A stretch of 64,000 bases of DNA. Origin: Niastella koreensis GR20-10. GTDB taxonomy: Bacteria; Bacteroidota; Bacteroidia; Chitinophagales; Chitinophagaceae. Position numbers and translations under genes: made by a program. Positions 16,921 to 26,487 of the stretch are shown piece after piece; positions within the stretch are counted from its first letter, which is position 1, and each line of letters opens with the position of its first letter. The stretch is from NCBI RefSeq assembly GCF_000246855.1, contig NC_016609.1:7328744-7392743 (forward strand), in the 5' to 3' direction. A model generated the notes under the pieces. It saw nothing but the letters and a program-made list of their open reading frames with translations, was not told the origin of the DNA and ran no database searches.

Positions 16921-18198
16921 GTGAAGGTACGTACGTATTGTGTTGCAGCTATTGCTGCAACAACATTGCTTGCCTGCGCCAAACAAACGCAGCCAACACC
17001 TGCCGATGACACATCCACCACCAACAACAAAGCCCGGGTTCCGGTAGTAAATTCCATAGCCGCCAATGTAACGGCTACCTATACCGACGAAAGCAGCTTT
17101 GTCAGTACTTTATCGTCTTATGGTTATAAAACACCCGATCAGTTGAGTTTAAACCGGGTGGGTACCAGCAGCGGTTATACTGCTGTTTATGGGTTTAACA
17201 TTCCTGCCGCCAACCAGGTAAAAGGGTTTAAATGGAACGATGGCGATGAAGGCACTACCGATTGGCGCCCGCAGGGGATCACTGGTTTTACCTGGGGTTC
17301 TAAAAATTATTTGCTCATCACCTGGTATGGCGTTGGACCCGATGATATTGCCGGCGTGAACAATCAGCAAAAGGGCGTTCGGGTCTCCCTGGTTGATATC
17401 ACCAGCATGAGTAACATTACCTATCGCCATATTCTATTGGTACAGAACAAAGCCAATATGTCGAACAGTGCATTGTATAAAGCAACCAACCCCTATACCC
17501 AACTCGATTCTTATGCACCGGTAACCATTCACGGCGGCGGCATTGCCTGCTATGGCAGCAAGGTGTATGTGGCCGATACCAAACTGGGTATTCGCGTATT
17601 TGACCTCACCCAATTTGTATCTGCTGCGGGCGATGCTACTGAAACCCGCTGCGGGGCCGATACAAATGGCACCTTGCAGGCATTTAACTATGCTTATATT
17701 CTGCCCGAAACCGGTTATTACAAGATCACCAATGCATCGCCTTTCTCCTGCATTGAAACAGGTACCGGCACTACGGCCTCCGACATCATGCTGTGGACCG
17801 GTCAATACATTACAGAAGATGAAACAGCAGTTCCCAAAGTGTTCGGGTTTCATTTAAATACCTCCGGACAAATTGTTACCAGCCCGGCGCCGGAGGTAAT
17901 TACACCCATCGATAACGACAATACCAATGTAAATGGCATTCAGGGTGTGTACCGCGCAGGCGCCAAAACATTTATGTCTACAACTGGTAACAGCAGTTAC
18001 GAAGGTTCAACCGCCCGGCTTACCCGTTATAATGATGGGGCTGCAGCCGGTGTTCGTTACCGCTGGCCTCATGGCGCCGAAGACCTGTATTATGAAACAG
18101 GCACCGGCTATCTGTGGAATTTAACGGAGTATGAAACGCAGAAATATGGTACTGATAACCGTTGTGTGTTTGCGGTTCGCGTATCTGATTATGATTAA
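16921..18198 (+). CDS. Secreted lipoprotein of unknown function
   Basis: A 425-residue protein starting with GTG. It has a lipoprotein signal peptide with lipobox LLAC (Cys19), followed by a Thr/Pro-rich linker of about 25 residues. The mature part is rich in Gly, Thr, Asn and beta strands (e.g. GITGFTWGSKNYLLITWYGVG, HGGGIACYGSKVYVADT), consistent with a propeller-like extracellular domain. I cannot assign a function. It is monocistronic, divergent from the MoxR unit across a 292-base gap and convergent with the dps operon. Confidence 0.8.
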   Translation: MKVRTYCVAAIAATTLLACAKQTQPTPADDTSTTNNKARVPVVNSIAANVTATYTDESSFVSTLSSYGYKTPDQLSLNRVGTSSGYTAVYGFNIPAANQVKGFKWNDGDEGTTDWRPQGITGFTWGSKNYLLITWYGVGPDDIAGVNNQQKGVRVSLVDITSMSNITYRHILLVQNKANMSNSALYKATNPYTQLDSYAPVTIHGGGIACYGSKVYVADTKLGIRVFDLTQFVSAAGDATETRCGADTNGTLQAFNYAYILPETGYYKITNASPFSCIETGTGTTASDIMLWTGQYITEDETAVPKVFGFHLNTSGQIVTSPAPEVITPIDNDNTNVNGIQGVYRAGAKTFMSTTGNSSYEGSTARLTRYNDGAAAGVRYRWPHGAEDLYYETGTGYLWNLTEYETQKYGTDNRCVFAVRVSDYD

Positions 18199-18238
18199 CT
18201 CTTTTTCTTTCCCGCTACCTGCTACTATGAAAGAAGAA

Positions 18239-18288
18239 GCCCCCCTCCTTACCTCCTCCGCCAGCTGGCGGAGAGGTTGGTGGGGGGC
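18239..18288. terminator. Long GC-rich hairpin between convergent genes
   Basis: A perfect 18-base palindrome CTCCGCCAGCTGGCGGAG (18256-18273) is nested inside a second arm pair, GCCCCCC (18239-18245) with GGGGGGC (18282-18288). It lies in the gap between the convergent lipoprotein and dps genes, so a bidirectional transcription stop is likely. There is no long T-run. It also resembles a dispersed intergenic palindrome. Confidence 0.6.
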
Positions 18289-18314
18289 CTTTCAATCTAT
18301 TACTAAAAGTTCTG

Positions 18315-18788
18315 TTACCGGAAATGTGCCCTTAACATCCAGGCCATTGTTTCATGCTCTTCCATCAAGCCGGTTAAAAAGTCGCTGGTACCAGCATCTT
18401 TATACTCATTGGCAATACGGTCGATGTTTTCACGCATGGAAACGATGATAGTCTCATGATCTTCCAGTAATTCGCGAATAAAACCAAGGCTGTCGTTTTT
18501 TTCGCGGCTTTGTTCTGTCAGGTGCGTGAGCTTTAAAAAATCTTTCAGCGTTCCAGGTGAATAATGTCCCAGTTTACGAATGCGTTCAGCTACTGAATCC
18601 ATGATCTCATCCAGTGCCTCGTACTGACCTTCAAAGAATTTGTGTTTGTCGTGAAAATCCGGTCCTTCTACATTCCAGTGCGCATTACGCGTTTTGGTGT
18701 ACAGCAAAAATTCATCTGCCAGTATACCGTTTAAAATGTGCGCTACAGCGGTTAGATTCTCCGGTTTGATCCCAATGTTAGGTTGCAT
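18315..18788 (-). CDS. dps: Dps, DNA-protecting ferritin-like protein
   Basis: A 157-residue ferritin-like protein of normal Dps length. It oxidises and stores iron and shields DNA during oxidative stress or starvation. The signature RNAHWNVEGPDFH is present. By alignment in mind with E. coli Dps the intersubunit ferroxidase residues are H37, H49, E53 (Asp in E. coli), D64 and E68. It is the last gene of a three-gene minus-strand operon, 12 bases after the pirin gene, which fits an oxidative-stress role. The hairpin at 18239-18288 lies downstream. Confidence 0.95.
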   Translation of the reverse strand: MQPNIGIKPENLTAVAHILNGILADEFLLYTKTRNAHWNVEGPDFHDKHKFFEGQYEALDEIMDSVAERIRKLGHYSPGTLKDFLKLTHLTEQSREKNDSLGFIRELLEDHETIIVSMRENIDRIANEYKDAGTSDFLTGLMEEHETMAWMLRAHFR

Positions 18789-18800
18789 ATGAATGTTATT

Positions 18801-19667
18801 TTAATAGCTTAAACTTCCAAACTTTCCATTTTTGTAATCATCTATGGCCTGTTCGACTTCTTCGGCCGTGTTCATTACAAAATTATCTTTTGCAGCAACA
18901 GGTTCGTCAAGGGGTTCGGCACTTAAAAATAAGAGCTGGGCATTTTCAGTAGCTGATACTGCGATCTCCCCGGCGGCTTTATCAAAAACTACCAGGTGAT
19001 GCATGTCTACAGGCTGGTCGTTTACCCTCACCTTTCCCTTTACCACGTACAGAAGGGTCCAGTAATCAGGTGGGGCATTCAATTCAATTTCCCTGCCAGC
19101 CTCTATTTCGCCGATCATGGAGATAACGGGCGTAAAGTTTTGAATGGGCCCGGTTTCACCGTTATAGTCGCCGCTTGCCAGCCGGAACTGCACACCCGCT
19201 TGATCGATCACCCGCGGCAACTGTTCGGCAGTGGCGGCCTGGTAAAATGGCTTGTCCCATTTATTGGCTTTGGGCGCATTTATCCAGAGTTGAATGAGCT
19301 CCTGTACGCCGCCCTTTTCCAACAGTTCATTGGTAGGCCCTTCGCTGTGCAGAATACCACTGCCGGCAAACATCCATTGCACGCCGCCTGCTTTTATAAT
19401 TTCATCATTACCGGCATTGTCGCGGTGAAAGCCTTCACCTTGTAACATAATTGTATACGGACTAAACCCGCGATGTGGATGCGGGTGGATCCTTGCCTGT
19501 TGTCCCGGCTGGTAGATAACCGGCCCGCCGTGATGTATAACTATAAAAGGGTTGGCAAAACGAAAGTCTTTATGGGGCAGGGATTGTCGCACAGTTTCCT
19601 CTTCAGTGATCTTCTTCTCACGGGCATATAGTATGTGATCGATCTTCTTTTTCATCTGTCGTGTCAT
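18801..19667 (-). CDS. Pirin family protein
   Basis: A 288-residue bicupin of the pirin family. The metal-binding motif IHPHPHRGF and the following HSEGP segment supply the histidine and glutamate ligands. Bacterial pirins are cytosolic metal-binding proteins, some with quercetinase activity and others regulating metabolic enzymes; which applies here cannot be told. The ATG at 19667 is used; a second ATG four codons later is possible. Gaps of 26 and 12 bases to the DinB and dps genes indicate an operon. Confidence 0.92.
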   Translation of the reverse strand: MTRQMKKKIDHILYAREKKITEEETVRQSLPHKDFRFANPFIVIHHGGPVIYQPGQQARIHPHPHRGFSPYTIMLQGEGFHRDNAGNDEIIKAGGVQWMFAGSGILHSEGPTNELLEKGGVQELIQLWINAPKANKWDKPFYQAATAEQLPRVIDQAGVQFRLASGDYNGETGPIQNFTPVISMIGEIEAGREIELNAPPDYWTLLYVVKGKVRVNDQPVDMHHLVVFDKAAGEIAVSATENAQLLFLSAEPLDEPVAAKDNFVMNTAEEVEQAIDDYKNGKFGSLSY

Positions 19668-19693
19668 TATTAGCCAGCCGGGTAAAGGTATTC

Positions 19694-20206
19694 CTAATTT
19701 TTAGGTTTCAGATAAATAAGCTGACCATAATGTGTGCTCTGGTGATTGGTTCTGTTCATCAGCACATTTAATTTATTGCGGTGGGGTTCTTTGGCAAAGT
19801 CTTCTGCCGATACGGAAGTATGTTTGGCTAACCACTCATCGGGCGAAACAGTGGCAATGGCAGCCGACAGTTTTGCATTAGCCTCCTTCCAGTATTGTTT
19901 CAACTCCTGTACAGAAGGTATTTCCTGGCCTGATTTGTCGGGCGTAGCCAAAAATGGTTTATCCAGTTGTGCATATGAACGTTCGCCCAATCCTAATAAT
20001 GGCAACATTCTATCGGTAACGGCGGTAAGATGACCCAACAAATAAATACCGGTGTTTCTGCCGGGGGCGGCTTCGGCCATTATTTGTTCATCACTCAATT
20101 CATCAAACAATTTTGTAACCTGGTTAGTGGAGGCGTTCCAGGCATCAACTACCATTTTAATAAACAGTTCTTTGGTAGGCTGGTTAGCTAAGGCAACATC
20201 ATTCAT
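19694..20206 (-). CDS. DinB-superfamily four-helix protein
   Basis: A 170-residue protein of the DinB/YfiT-like metal-binding four-helix superfamily, with histidines in GHLTAV and in the C-terminal NHQSTHYGQL motif as probable metal ligands. Family members include thiol transferases; the substrate here is unknown. It is the first gene of the DinB-pirin-dps operon. Confidence 0.85.
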   Translation of the reverse strand: MNDVALANQPTKELFIKMVVDAWNASTNQVTKLFDELSDEQIMAEAAPGRNTGIYLLGHLTAVTDRMLPLLGLGERSYAQLDKPFLATPDKSGQEIPSVQELKQYWKEANAKLSAAIATVSPDEWLAKHTSVSAEDFAKEPHRNKLNVLMNRTNHQSTHYGQLIYLKPKN

Positions 20207-20298
20207 AGTTGAATTTTTATTGTTATAAAAATAACAATAACCACCCGGCAGGCCATTTTGTTTAAATTAAATAATTCAAATATTATACAGCTTAACGG

Positions 20299-21000
20299 TT
20301 AATCGATGCCCAGGTCGTAGCCCAGGTGTTTCTCAGGAGTCACTTCATGTATTTCTACCCCCGCTATATCGGCAATAATGTGATCGATCACCAGTTCCAC
20401 CTCCTTTTGATTGGTACCGTTTTCCTGCACCATGGTGCCGTAGTTGAGCGTTAATACCAACCGGGCATAGTCGTTTAAAGCAGCAGGTTCAAAAACCGTT
20501 CTTACCGGATCAAGGACGTTGGAGATAAATTTTGTTAATAGCATAGCCAGCACCGGCAGTACATACAACCAGCGGGTATAATTAAACCGCAACACCAGCA
20601 CCAGGGAAACAACCCCGGTTCCAATAATCAATACACAGCCCGTAATCAGCAGTACAACTACCCAGCCCGGCGGTAATACCAGCGGCGGCAATTTTAACTG
20701 CAGCTCTTTTTCGAGTTTCCGGTACAGCATTCGCCGGTTTGCTACCGGGAAAATTTCATTCAGCGAAGCATCCAGCTCAATGGTTTCTTTGGGTACTTTG
20801 AATTTGGTGGCGAGGGTATAGCGGAGTTTGTGAAACAGTTGCTGCGTTTTGCATCGCATGCTTTGCCGGCCCTGGAGGGTTCGCCACACCAGACAATGAA
20901 TATCTCCTACAGTGGCTATTTTCTCCGCTTCATAATTGGAAATAGTGATACCGAATGCATTTTCTACATTCACGAGTATCTCTACGGAATCGAGTCCCAT
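20299..21000 (-). CDS. Membrane protein with split, permuted acyl-carrier-protein halves
   Basis: A 233-residue protein. It begins MGLDSVEILVNVENAFGI, which matches an acyl carrier protein from the phosphopantetheine serine onward (Ser5, helices II-IV up to about residue 42). The last 33 residues, ending in EVTPEKHLGYDLGID, match ACP helix I and the loop up to the Asp before that serine. Residues about 50-107 look like a second, degenerate ACP fold without the serine. Two membrane segments follow (about 110-132 and 142-160). An in-frame TAA 18 bases upstream of the ATG rules out a missing N-terminal helix. No partner gene is nearby. The function is unknown; a membrane-bound acyl or aminoacyl carrier is a reasonable guess. 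Confidence 0.75.
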   Translation of the reverse strand: MGLDSVEILVNVENAFGITISNYEAEKIATVGDIHCLVWRTLQGRQSMRCKTQQLFHKLRYTLATKFKVPKETIELDASLNEIFPVANRRMLYRKLEKELQLKLPPLVLPPGWVVVLLITGCVLIIGTGVVSLVLVLRFNYTRWLYVLPVLAMLLTKFISNVLDPVRTVFEPAALNDYARLVLTLNYGTMVQENGTNQKEVELVIDHIIADIAGVEIHEVTPEKHLGYDLGID

Positions 21001-21251
21001 AGCTAGTTTGGTTGTTTAAGGATCTACTGTGAAAAGGGTCAAAGCGCTAAAGATAAAAAATAAGCACCGTCTGTACCGGCAAGGTCGAAAAATTTTATAA
21101 ATTTAAGTTACAAACCACACTTAACACCCACTTCATAGTACGGGAACAGCGTTCCTTTTTCCACCCTGCTGTACTACACGAAAAACCTGCTGTAATATCC
21201 GTCAGACGGTGTACGATCTGATAAGGTACTTTATTAATTAAATTAACCACC

Positions 21252-23063
21252 ATGCCTGTAGTGATGCTTTGGCGGCTTTGGCCATACCCGATGTTGTGTA
21301 TATGCGTTTTGCTGGTTTGCTGTCAATCGGCTAAGCGGGCGCCGCTGCCTGCTGGCGACCCGGGCAATGGCGGGTTGTTTTTACCGGGCAACTTTGAGGC
21401 CGTGGTGGTGGCCGACAGCCTGGGGCGATCCCGGCACCTGACCGTAAACTCCAACGGTGACATCTACGTTAAATTAACCTATAACGACATTATGCATGGC
21501 AGCGGGGGAACGGTAGGCCTGCGGGATGCCGACAACGATGGCAGGGCCGACATCATTTCCTATTTTGGCAACTATAAAGATGAGGGCGGGTTACCCGCCG
21601 GCATTGCCGTACATGATGGTTATTTATATACTTCCACCGTTAAATATATTTTCAGAAATAAACTAATAGCCGGTCAGTTGTTCCCCGACCCCAAAACCGA
21701 TACTATTTTAATTGATGATGACTACGACCTGCGAAAACACTGGCATACCGCCAAACCTTTTGCGTTCGACCGGCATAACCATATGTATGTACCCTTTGGA
21801 GCGCCCACCGATGCGGCACAGGACATCAACACGGTTGGTCCCGCCGGGATCCCCGGTGGCAGGGGACTGGATCCCGCTCCCGATTTGAAAACACATGCGG
21901 GCATCTGGCGTTTCGATGCAGGTAAATTAAAACAAACCCAAAAAGACGGGTATCATTATGCCACCGGTATCAGAAGCGTGCTGGCAATAGACTGGAACCC
22001 TATGGACGATTGCCTGTATGTAGCCATGAACGGCATGGATAATTTCCACACCCGCTATCCCCATACCTATTCCGCCTGGCAGGCAGCTGTGCTTCCATCG
22101 GAGCCATTATTAAAAGTAACGGAGCATTCCAATTTCGGATGGCCTTATGCGTATTACGACCATATGCAGAAAAAAAATATGCTGCAACCCGGTTATGGGG
22201 GCGATGGCAAAACCATTGGCCGGGCCAGCCAGTTTGATGTACCTGTTATGGGTTTCCCCGGTCACTGGGCGCCCATGGACCTGCTTTTTTATACCGGCGA
22301 CCAGTTCCCGGAGCGGTATAAGAAAGGCGTCTTTATTGCTTTTCATGGTTCTACCGATCGTTCACCCTATCCGCAGGCCGGGTATATTGTTTGTTTTGTT
22401 CCTTTTGAAAATGGCAAACCCACCGGTGATTGGGAAGTTTTTGCCGATGGTTTTACCGGCGTTGATACGGTCTTCAATACCAGCGATGCCGTTTACCGGC
22501 CCATGGGCCTGGCCGAAGGCCCCGATGGATCGCTGTATATTTCCGAATCAAATAAAGGAAAGATCTGGCGCGTGATGTATAAAGGCAATAAAACAGCCTT
22601 TGGGCCAGCCCAGCTCGCGGCCATGGAACAACGCAAATCGCGCACCTATATTAAAACGCCCGATGAAGTGAAAGATAACCATGGACTGGGTGGCGAAATG
22701 AACGGCCTGATCTTATACAACAGTTATTGCGCCAGCTGTCACCAGCGCGATGGAAAGGGTGACAACAACCGCTATCCACCGCTGGCCGGTTCCGACTGGA
22801 TAGCAGGCAATAATGATCAATTGATAAAAATAATCTTAAACGGCATGCAGGGCAAAATAAGGGTGAATGGAAAAACCTATAATGGGGTTATGCCGGCCCA
22901 TGGCAGTTTTCTCGATGACCATGCCATTGCCTCCATTGCCACTTATATCAATAAACGGTTTTATAAAGAAAAAGACCTTGTTGCCTCGGCAGAAGTTACT
23001 AAATTGAGAAGCTCCACCACCAGTGCGGCCACCATGGTCAGGGCTAAAACCCCCGGCCCCTAA
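21252..23063 (+). CDS. Secreted PQQ-type sugar dehydrogenase with C-terminal cytochrome c domain
   Basis: A 603-residue lipoprotein (hydrophobic signal, then Cys-Cys at 23-24 as lipobox end in LLVCC). Residues about 45-450 form a six-bladed propeller of the glucose/sorbosone dehydrogenase type (blocks such as LGRSRHLTVNSNGDIYVKL, EHSNFGWPYAYYDHM and PMGLAEGPDGSLYISESNKG). A class I cytochrome c domain follows, with heme motif CASCH (C494-C497-H498) and a later Met ligand in VMPAHGSF. It probably oxidises a sugar or alcohol outside the cytoplasm and passes electrons to the attached heme. A CBM9-like gene follows after 39 bases. Confidence 0.88.
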   Translation: MPVVMLWRLWPYPMLCICVLLVCCQSAKRAPLPAGDPGNGGLFLPGNFEAVVVADSLGRSRHLTVNSNGDIYVKLTYNDIMHGSGGTVGLRDADNDGRADIISYFGNYKDEGGLPAGIAVHDGYLYTSTVKYIFRNKLIAGQLFPDPKTDTILIDDDYDLRKHWHTAKPFAFDRHNHMYVPFGAPTDAAQDINTVGPAGIPGGRGLDPAPDLKTHAGIWRFDAGKLKQTQKDGYHYATGIRSVLAIDWNPMDDCLYVAMNGMDNFHTRYPHTYSAWQAAVLPSEPLLKVTEHSNFGWPYAYYDHMQKKNMLQPGYGGDGKTIGRASQFDVPVMGFPGHWAPMDLLFYTGDQFPERYKKGVFIAFHGSTDRSPYPQAGYIVCFVPFENGKPTGDWEVFADGFTGVDTVFNTSDAVYRPMGLAEGPDGSLYISESNKGKIWRVMYKGNKTAFGPAQLAAMEQRKSRTYIKTPDEVKDNHGLGGEMNGLILYNSYCASCHQRDGKGDNNRYPPLAGSDWIAGNNDQLIKIILNGMQGKIRVNGKTYNGVMPAHGSFLDDHAIASIATYINKRFYKEKDLVASAEVTKLRSSTTSAATMVRAKTPGP

Positions 23064-23102
23064 AGGGGGAATACAGCTGCAAGCAAATACAGAAAACAAT
23101 AC

Positions 23103-23801
23103 ATGAGACTATCCGCCTACATATCACTGATAACAGCATTGTGTTTTTTCGCATCTGCAAACGCTCAAACATATACAGTTAAAAGAATACCCAAAAACAC
23201 CCTGGAAATAACCGGCAGGGGTGATAGCAAGGCCTGGCAAAAAGCCACCCTGCTTACTGATTTCACTTTTCCCTGGGAACCGGAGAAAGCCCCCGCTACG
23301 TCGTTTTCTGCGCTTTGGGATGGGGACTGGTTATATTGTTTATACCAGGTAAGCGATGATTCCATTATTTCCCCCGTAATTAAAAATAACAAGATAGACG
23401 CCGGCGCCTCAGACCGGGTAGAGCTCTTTATGACCCGCGACACTACTTTATTGCCTTACTATTATTGCCTTGAAATGGACGCCACCGGCAGAACGCTCGA
23501 TTACCGTGCCTCGTTTTACCGTAAAATGGATTATGCCTGGTCGTGGCCCAACAAGCAGTTTATTATTAAAACGTCGGTTACCACTACCGGATATACTGTT
23601 GAAATAGCCATCAGCGTACGATCGCTCAACAAGCTGGGGCTTTTACAAAACCAGCGGCTGCTGGCAGGTTTGTTCCGGGCAGAAAGAAAAACTGCACAGG
23701 GAGGGTATAACTCCTTTCACTGGATCAGCTGGGTAAAACCAACTACCCCGCAACCTGATTTTCATACACCTTCGGCGTTTGGGGTGTTGGTGTTGGAATA
23801 A
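23103..23801 (+). CDS. Secreted CBM9-like carbohydrate-binding protein
   Basis: A 232-residue secreted protein with a clear signal peptide (cleavage after ASANA, about residue 21). The rest is a beta-sandwich of the CBM9-like/DOMON-like family (ALWDGDWLYCLYQVSDDSI, DRVELFMTRD). Such domains bind sugars or, in some cases, heme. It follows the dehydrogenase gene by 39 bases, so the pair probably works on the same substrate. Its stop codon directly abuts the stop of the convergent aminotransferase gene, so there is no terminator space between them. Confidence 0.85.
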   Translation: MRLSAYISLITALCFFASANAQTYTVKRIPKNTLEITGRGDSKAWQKATLLTDFTFPWEPEKAPATSFSALWDGDWLYCLYQVSDDSIISPVIKNNKIDAGASDRVELFMTRDTTLLPYYYCLEMDATGRTLDYRASFYRKMDYAWSWPNKQFIIKTSVTTTGYTVEIAISVRSLNKLGLLQNQRLLAGLFRAERKTAQGGYNSFHWISWVKPTTPQPDFHTPSAFGVLVLE

Positions 23802-24911
23802 CTACCGCTTACTGGCTGCAATAGCCTCACTAACATGGTGCAGCCCCTGTGCAAATGCAACACCACCCAACCAGCCAAAGCCTATGCGCATATAGCTATC
23901 GGGCATGGCAAACCAATGACCGGCGCCTACCATGGTCTTGTATTTTTGTGCAAGGATTTCATAAAAACGGGGGATATCAATTGTATCGGGCTGAGCCAGC
24001 CGGGGAAAACACACAACACCACCCGCTGGCAATACATACTCAAGGGCAGGTTCCTGTTGCAACCAGGCGCACAGCAACTGAAAGTTTTCCATGGCCTTTT
24101 GGTTAATCACCGTTGCAAACTTTTCCTTTTGCCGGTAAAACTGTGTGGCCACTTCTTCATCCAGTGCGGCATTACTTATATACATCATTTCTTTTGCTGC
24201 CAGAAACTGCTCCATCAGGTTGGCATTGCGGGTTATAAGCCAGCCAATTCTTAACCCGGGTAACCCAAACGCTTTTGATAAAGAGGATACGCTGATGACC
24301 CGTTCGCTAATACCGGCCACTACCGGGTAGGGCGTGGTAAAACAGGTGTCGCGATAGGTTTCATCAACCAGCAGGTAGATATTTTTCCTTTCTGCCAGCA
24401 TTACCAACGCCTGCAATTCGGCCTCCGTCATTACCATACCGGTTGGGTTATGCGGCGTTGTGATGCTGATGAGTTTGGTGGCCGGGGTTATGGCGGCTTC
24501 AATAGCCTGCAGGTTTACACGCCAGCCATCTTCCAGTTGCAGATCAACATAACTGATGCTGCAACCTATCGTGAGCGGCACTTCAATATTGGTAGCATAA
24601 TTGGGGCGCACTACTATTAAATGATCTGCCGGCGTAAGTAAGGCGGTATTAATAATAAACAACGCGCCGCAGGCGCCGTTTGTAAGCAGTACCTGGTCGG
24701 GGTGTAAACCACCAGCGTCTGTTGCCAGCATTTGCCGCAGCTGTATGTTGCCCCGGTGGGGGATGTATTCCAGCTTCAGCTCGTTCAGCTGAATATTCAG
24801 TTCGCCAAAGGTGAGGTCGGTAACAGAACTTTCGGCCAGGTTGAACAGGATGTTATCATACCCCCTTTCTTCGGGTGATTCCTTTTCAATAGGCATTCTT
24901 TTGTAGAACAT
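23802..24911 (-). CDS. PLP-dependent class I/II aminotransferase
   Basis: A 369-residue fold-type I enzyme. Cofactor residues are visible: N155 in PHNPTG, D183 and Y186 in VDETYRD, and the Schiff-base lysine K213 in SSLSKAFGLPGLRIGW. Amino acid substrate specificity cannot be read from the sequence. It is the last of three minus-strand genes (VOC, DinB, aminotransferase), with gaps of 32 and 41 bases. Confidence 0.92.
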   Translation of the reverse strand: MFYKRMPIEKESPEERGYDNILFNLAESSVTDLTFGELNIQLNELKLEYIPHRGNIQLRQMLATDAGGLHPDQVLLTNGACGALFIINTALLTPADHLIVVRPNYATNIEVPLTIGCSISYVDLQLEDGWRVNLQAIEAAITPATKLISITTPHNPTGMVMTEAELQALVMLAERKNIYLLVDETYRDTCFTTPYPVVAGISERVISVSSLSKAFGLPGLRIGWLITRNANLMEQFLAAKEMMYISNAALDEEVATQFYRQKEKFATVINQKAMENFQLLCAWLQQEPALEYVLPAGGVVCFPRLAQPDTIDIPRFYEILAQKYKTMVGAGHWFAMPDSYMRIGFGWLGGVAFAQGLHHVSEAIAASKR

Positions 24912-24952
24912 AGGCAGGCAATTTATTCCTCCCTGCTAAAATACCTGTTTTC

Positions 24953-25459
24953 CTACACGCTTACCAGTTTTTCGCTGATCCGTTTTACCTGGTTGATATG
25001 GCGCTGGGTATGAAAGATCACAAAATAGATCAGCTCCAACCGGGTAGGCTCACCAAAGATGGGCATTTGACAGGAGGCGGTCAGGTCGAGCGATATAATA
25101 GCGTTACCAATCTGTTCCCGGCCAGCTTTAAACGCTTCCATCAGAATGTCTTTATCGTAGGTGGTGTCTTCCGGGATAATAAAATCGGGCGATTGCAGTT
25201 TGGTGCTGAAATCTAAAAAAACGGTGCGCAGGTTATCTACACCTGCATCTGGTGGGCGGTTGGTGGGATACACGGGGCCATTCAATGCACGCAACATGCC
25301 AATGTCCGACTTGCAAAGATGCTCCGTAACCTGGGCAGCCGTCCAGCTGCCCGGGTTCGGAACCGTATTTATTTCATCCTGGCTTAAGCCAGAAACAATA
25401 TCAAGATACCCATTGGTTGCTTCCTCAAAATCCTGTAAGAGATCTGTTGCTGTTTTCAT
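24953..25459 (-). CDS. DinB-superfamily protein
   Basis: A 168-residue DinB-type four-helix bundle protein. The metal-site histidines appear in TEHLCKSD, and FHTQRHINQVKRI near the C-terminus is the typical closing motif. It is distinct from the DinB-type gene at 19694-20206. Function unknown; members include metal-dependent thiol transferases. It is co-directional with the VOC and aminotransferase genes. Confidence 0.85.
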   Translation of the reverse strand: MKTATDLLQDFEEATNGYLDIVSGLSQDEINTVPNPGSWTAAQVTEHLCKSDIGMLRALNGPVYPTNRPPDAGVDNLRTVFLDFSTKLQSPDFIIPEDTTYDKDILMEAFKAGREQIGNAIISLDLTASCQMPIFGEPTRLELIYFVIFHTQRHINQVKRISEKLVSV

Positions 25460-25491
25460 AATACCAGGTTTAATAAATACTGTAAATGAAA

Positions 25492-25917
25492 TTATCGTTG
25501 ATTAGCATCGAAATTGATCATCCAGCGAATGCCGAACTTATCTTCACACATGCCAAAATACGCACCCCAAAAAGCATCAGACATGGGCATGGTTACTTTA
25601 CCGCCTGCTGATAATCCATTGAATAATTTATCGGCTTCTTCCCTGCTGGATGGCGCCAGGCTCAGTTGAATGTTATTTCCGGGTTCAACTTTACCCATTT
25701 GTTCGGGTACATCGCTGCCCATTAACACGCCACCGCCGGGGATAGGCAAAGAAATATGCATGATCTTATTGTCTTCATGGGCTGGGCCTTTGTATTCGGC
25801 AGGAATGTCTTTGAAACGCATAACCATGGCAAATTCACCACCAAATACCGATTTGTAAAAGTTGAAGGCGTCTTCGGTGTTGTTGTTGAAATTCAAATAA
25901 GGATTCAATGCTGGCAT
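25492..25917 (-). CDS. VOC/PhnB-like glyoxalase-fold protein
   Basis: A 141-residue PhnB-type member of the vicinal-oxygen-chelate superfamily. The pattern LNPYLNFNNNTEDAFNFY at the start, GGVLMGSDVPE in the middle and KFGIRWMINFD at the end is typical. Many such proteins have lost catalysis; the substrate is unknown. It is the first gene of the small VOC-DinB-aminotransferase operon. Confidence 0.9.
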   Translation of the reverse strand: MPALNPYLNFNNNTEDAFNFYKSVFGGEFAMVMRFKDIPAEYKGPAHEDNKIMHISLPIPGGGVLMGSDVPEQMGKVEPGNNIQLSLAPSSREEADKLFNGLSAGGKVTMPMSDAFWGAYFGMCEDKFGIRWMINFDANQR

Positions 25918-26014
25918 GTTCTTTTAATTTAATTGTTTGGAAATATTATAAAGTTCTTAATCCATGAAACAAACAGGCAATTACCTATGATAACTATTTA
26001 TTACATTTTGGGCT

Positions 26015-26224
26015 TTAGTCAAGCACTGTGCACAGAAATCCTTTTTGCGTAACAAGGGTCACTACTTTTTCTATGCGCAGGTTATTGCCTTCCACCCGTA
26101 GCACCTTGTCGCAATCATCCAGGTCGAAGTTGATCTTGCTGTTGGGAAAGTGCCTGTGTAATAAAGCCACCAGCTTTTGAGCCTCTGAAAACTCCTGTAC
26201 ATTAGTTTTAAAAACCTCAATCAT
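26015..26224 (-). CDS. Small conserved-type protein, HMA-like fold without metal cysteines
   Basis: A 69-residue protein beginning MIEVFKTNVQEFSEAQKLV. The pattern of beta-alpha-beta-beta-alpha-beta and the motif NFDLDDCDKVLRVEG suggest a heavy-metal-associated-like ferredoxin fold, but the CxxC metal motif is missing. The short length and clean ATG fit a genuine gene. The function is unknown. It is divergent from the GlxA-type regulator gene. Confidence 0.7.
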   Translation of the reverse strand: MIEVFKTNVQEFSEAQKLVALLHRHFPNSKINFDLDDCDKVLRVEGNNLRIEKVVTLVTQKGFLCTVLD

Positions 26225-26487
26225 AGTGCCTGTTTTTGTTTCGCTTTGGTATCACTAACTACATGCTGCAATCGTATTCAAATGTACACGCTTGGGTTAA
26301 CTTGAAAAGGGTGTAAAAGCGACCAATTAAGGGGTTGAATGCGACAATTGTTTTTTATCTTTATAAAGGGGAAAGCTACCATAAAACGCTGTTACTATGT
26401 CCATCACTTTTCACCCTTTATCATAGTAAAATCCTGATCCGTCGGAACTAATGTTTATGAGGCCGGAAAAAAACAAAAATTTACAGC

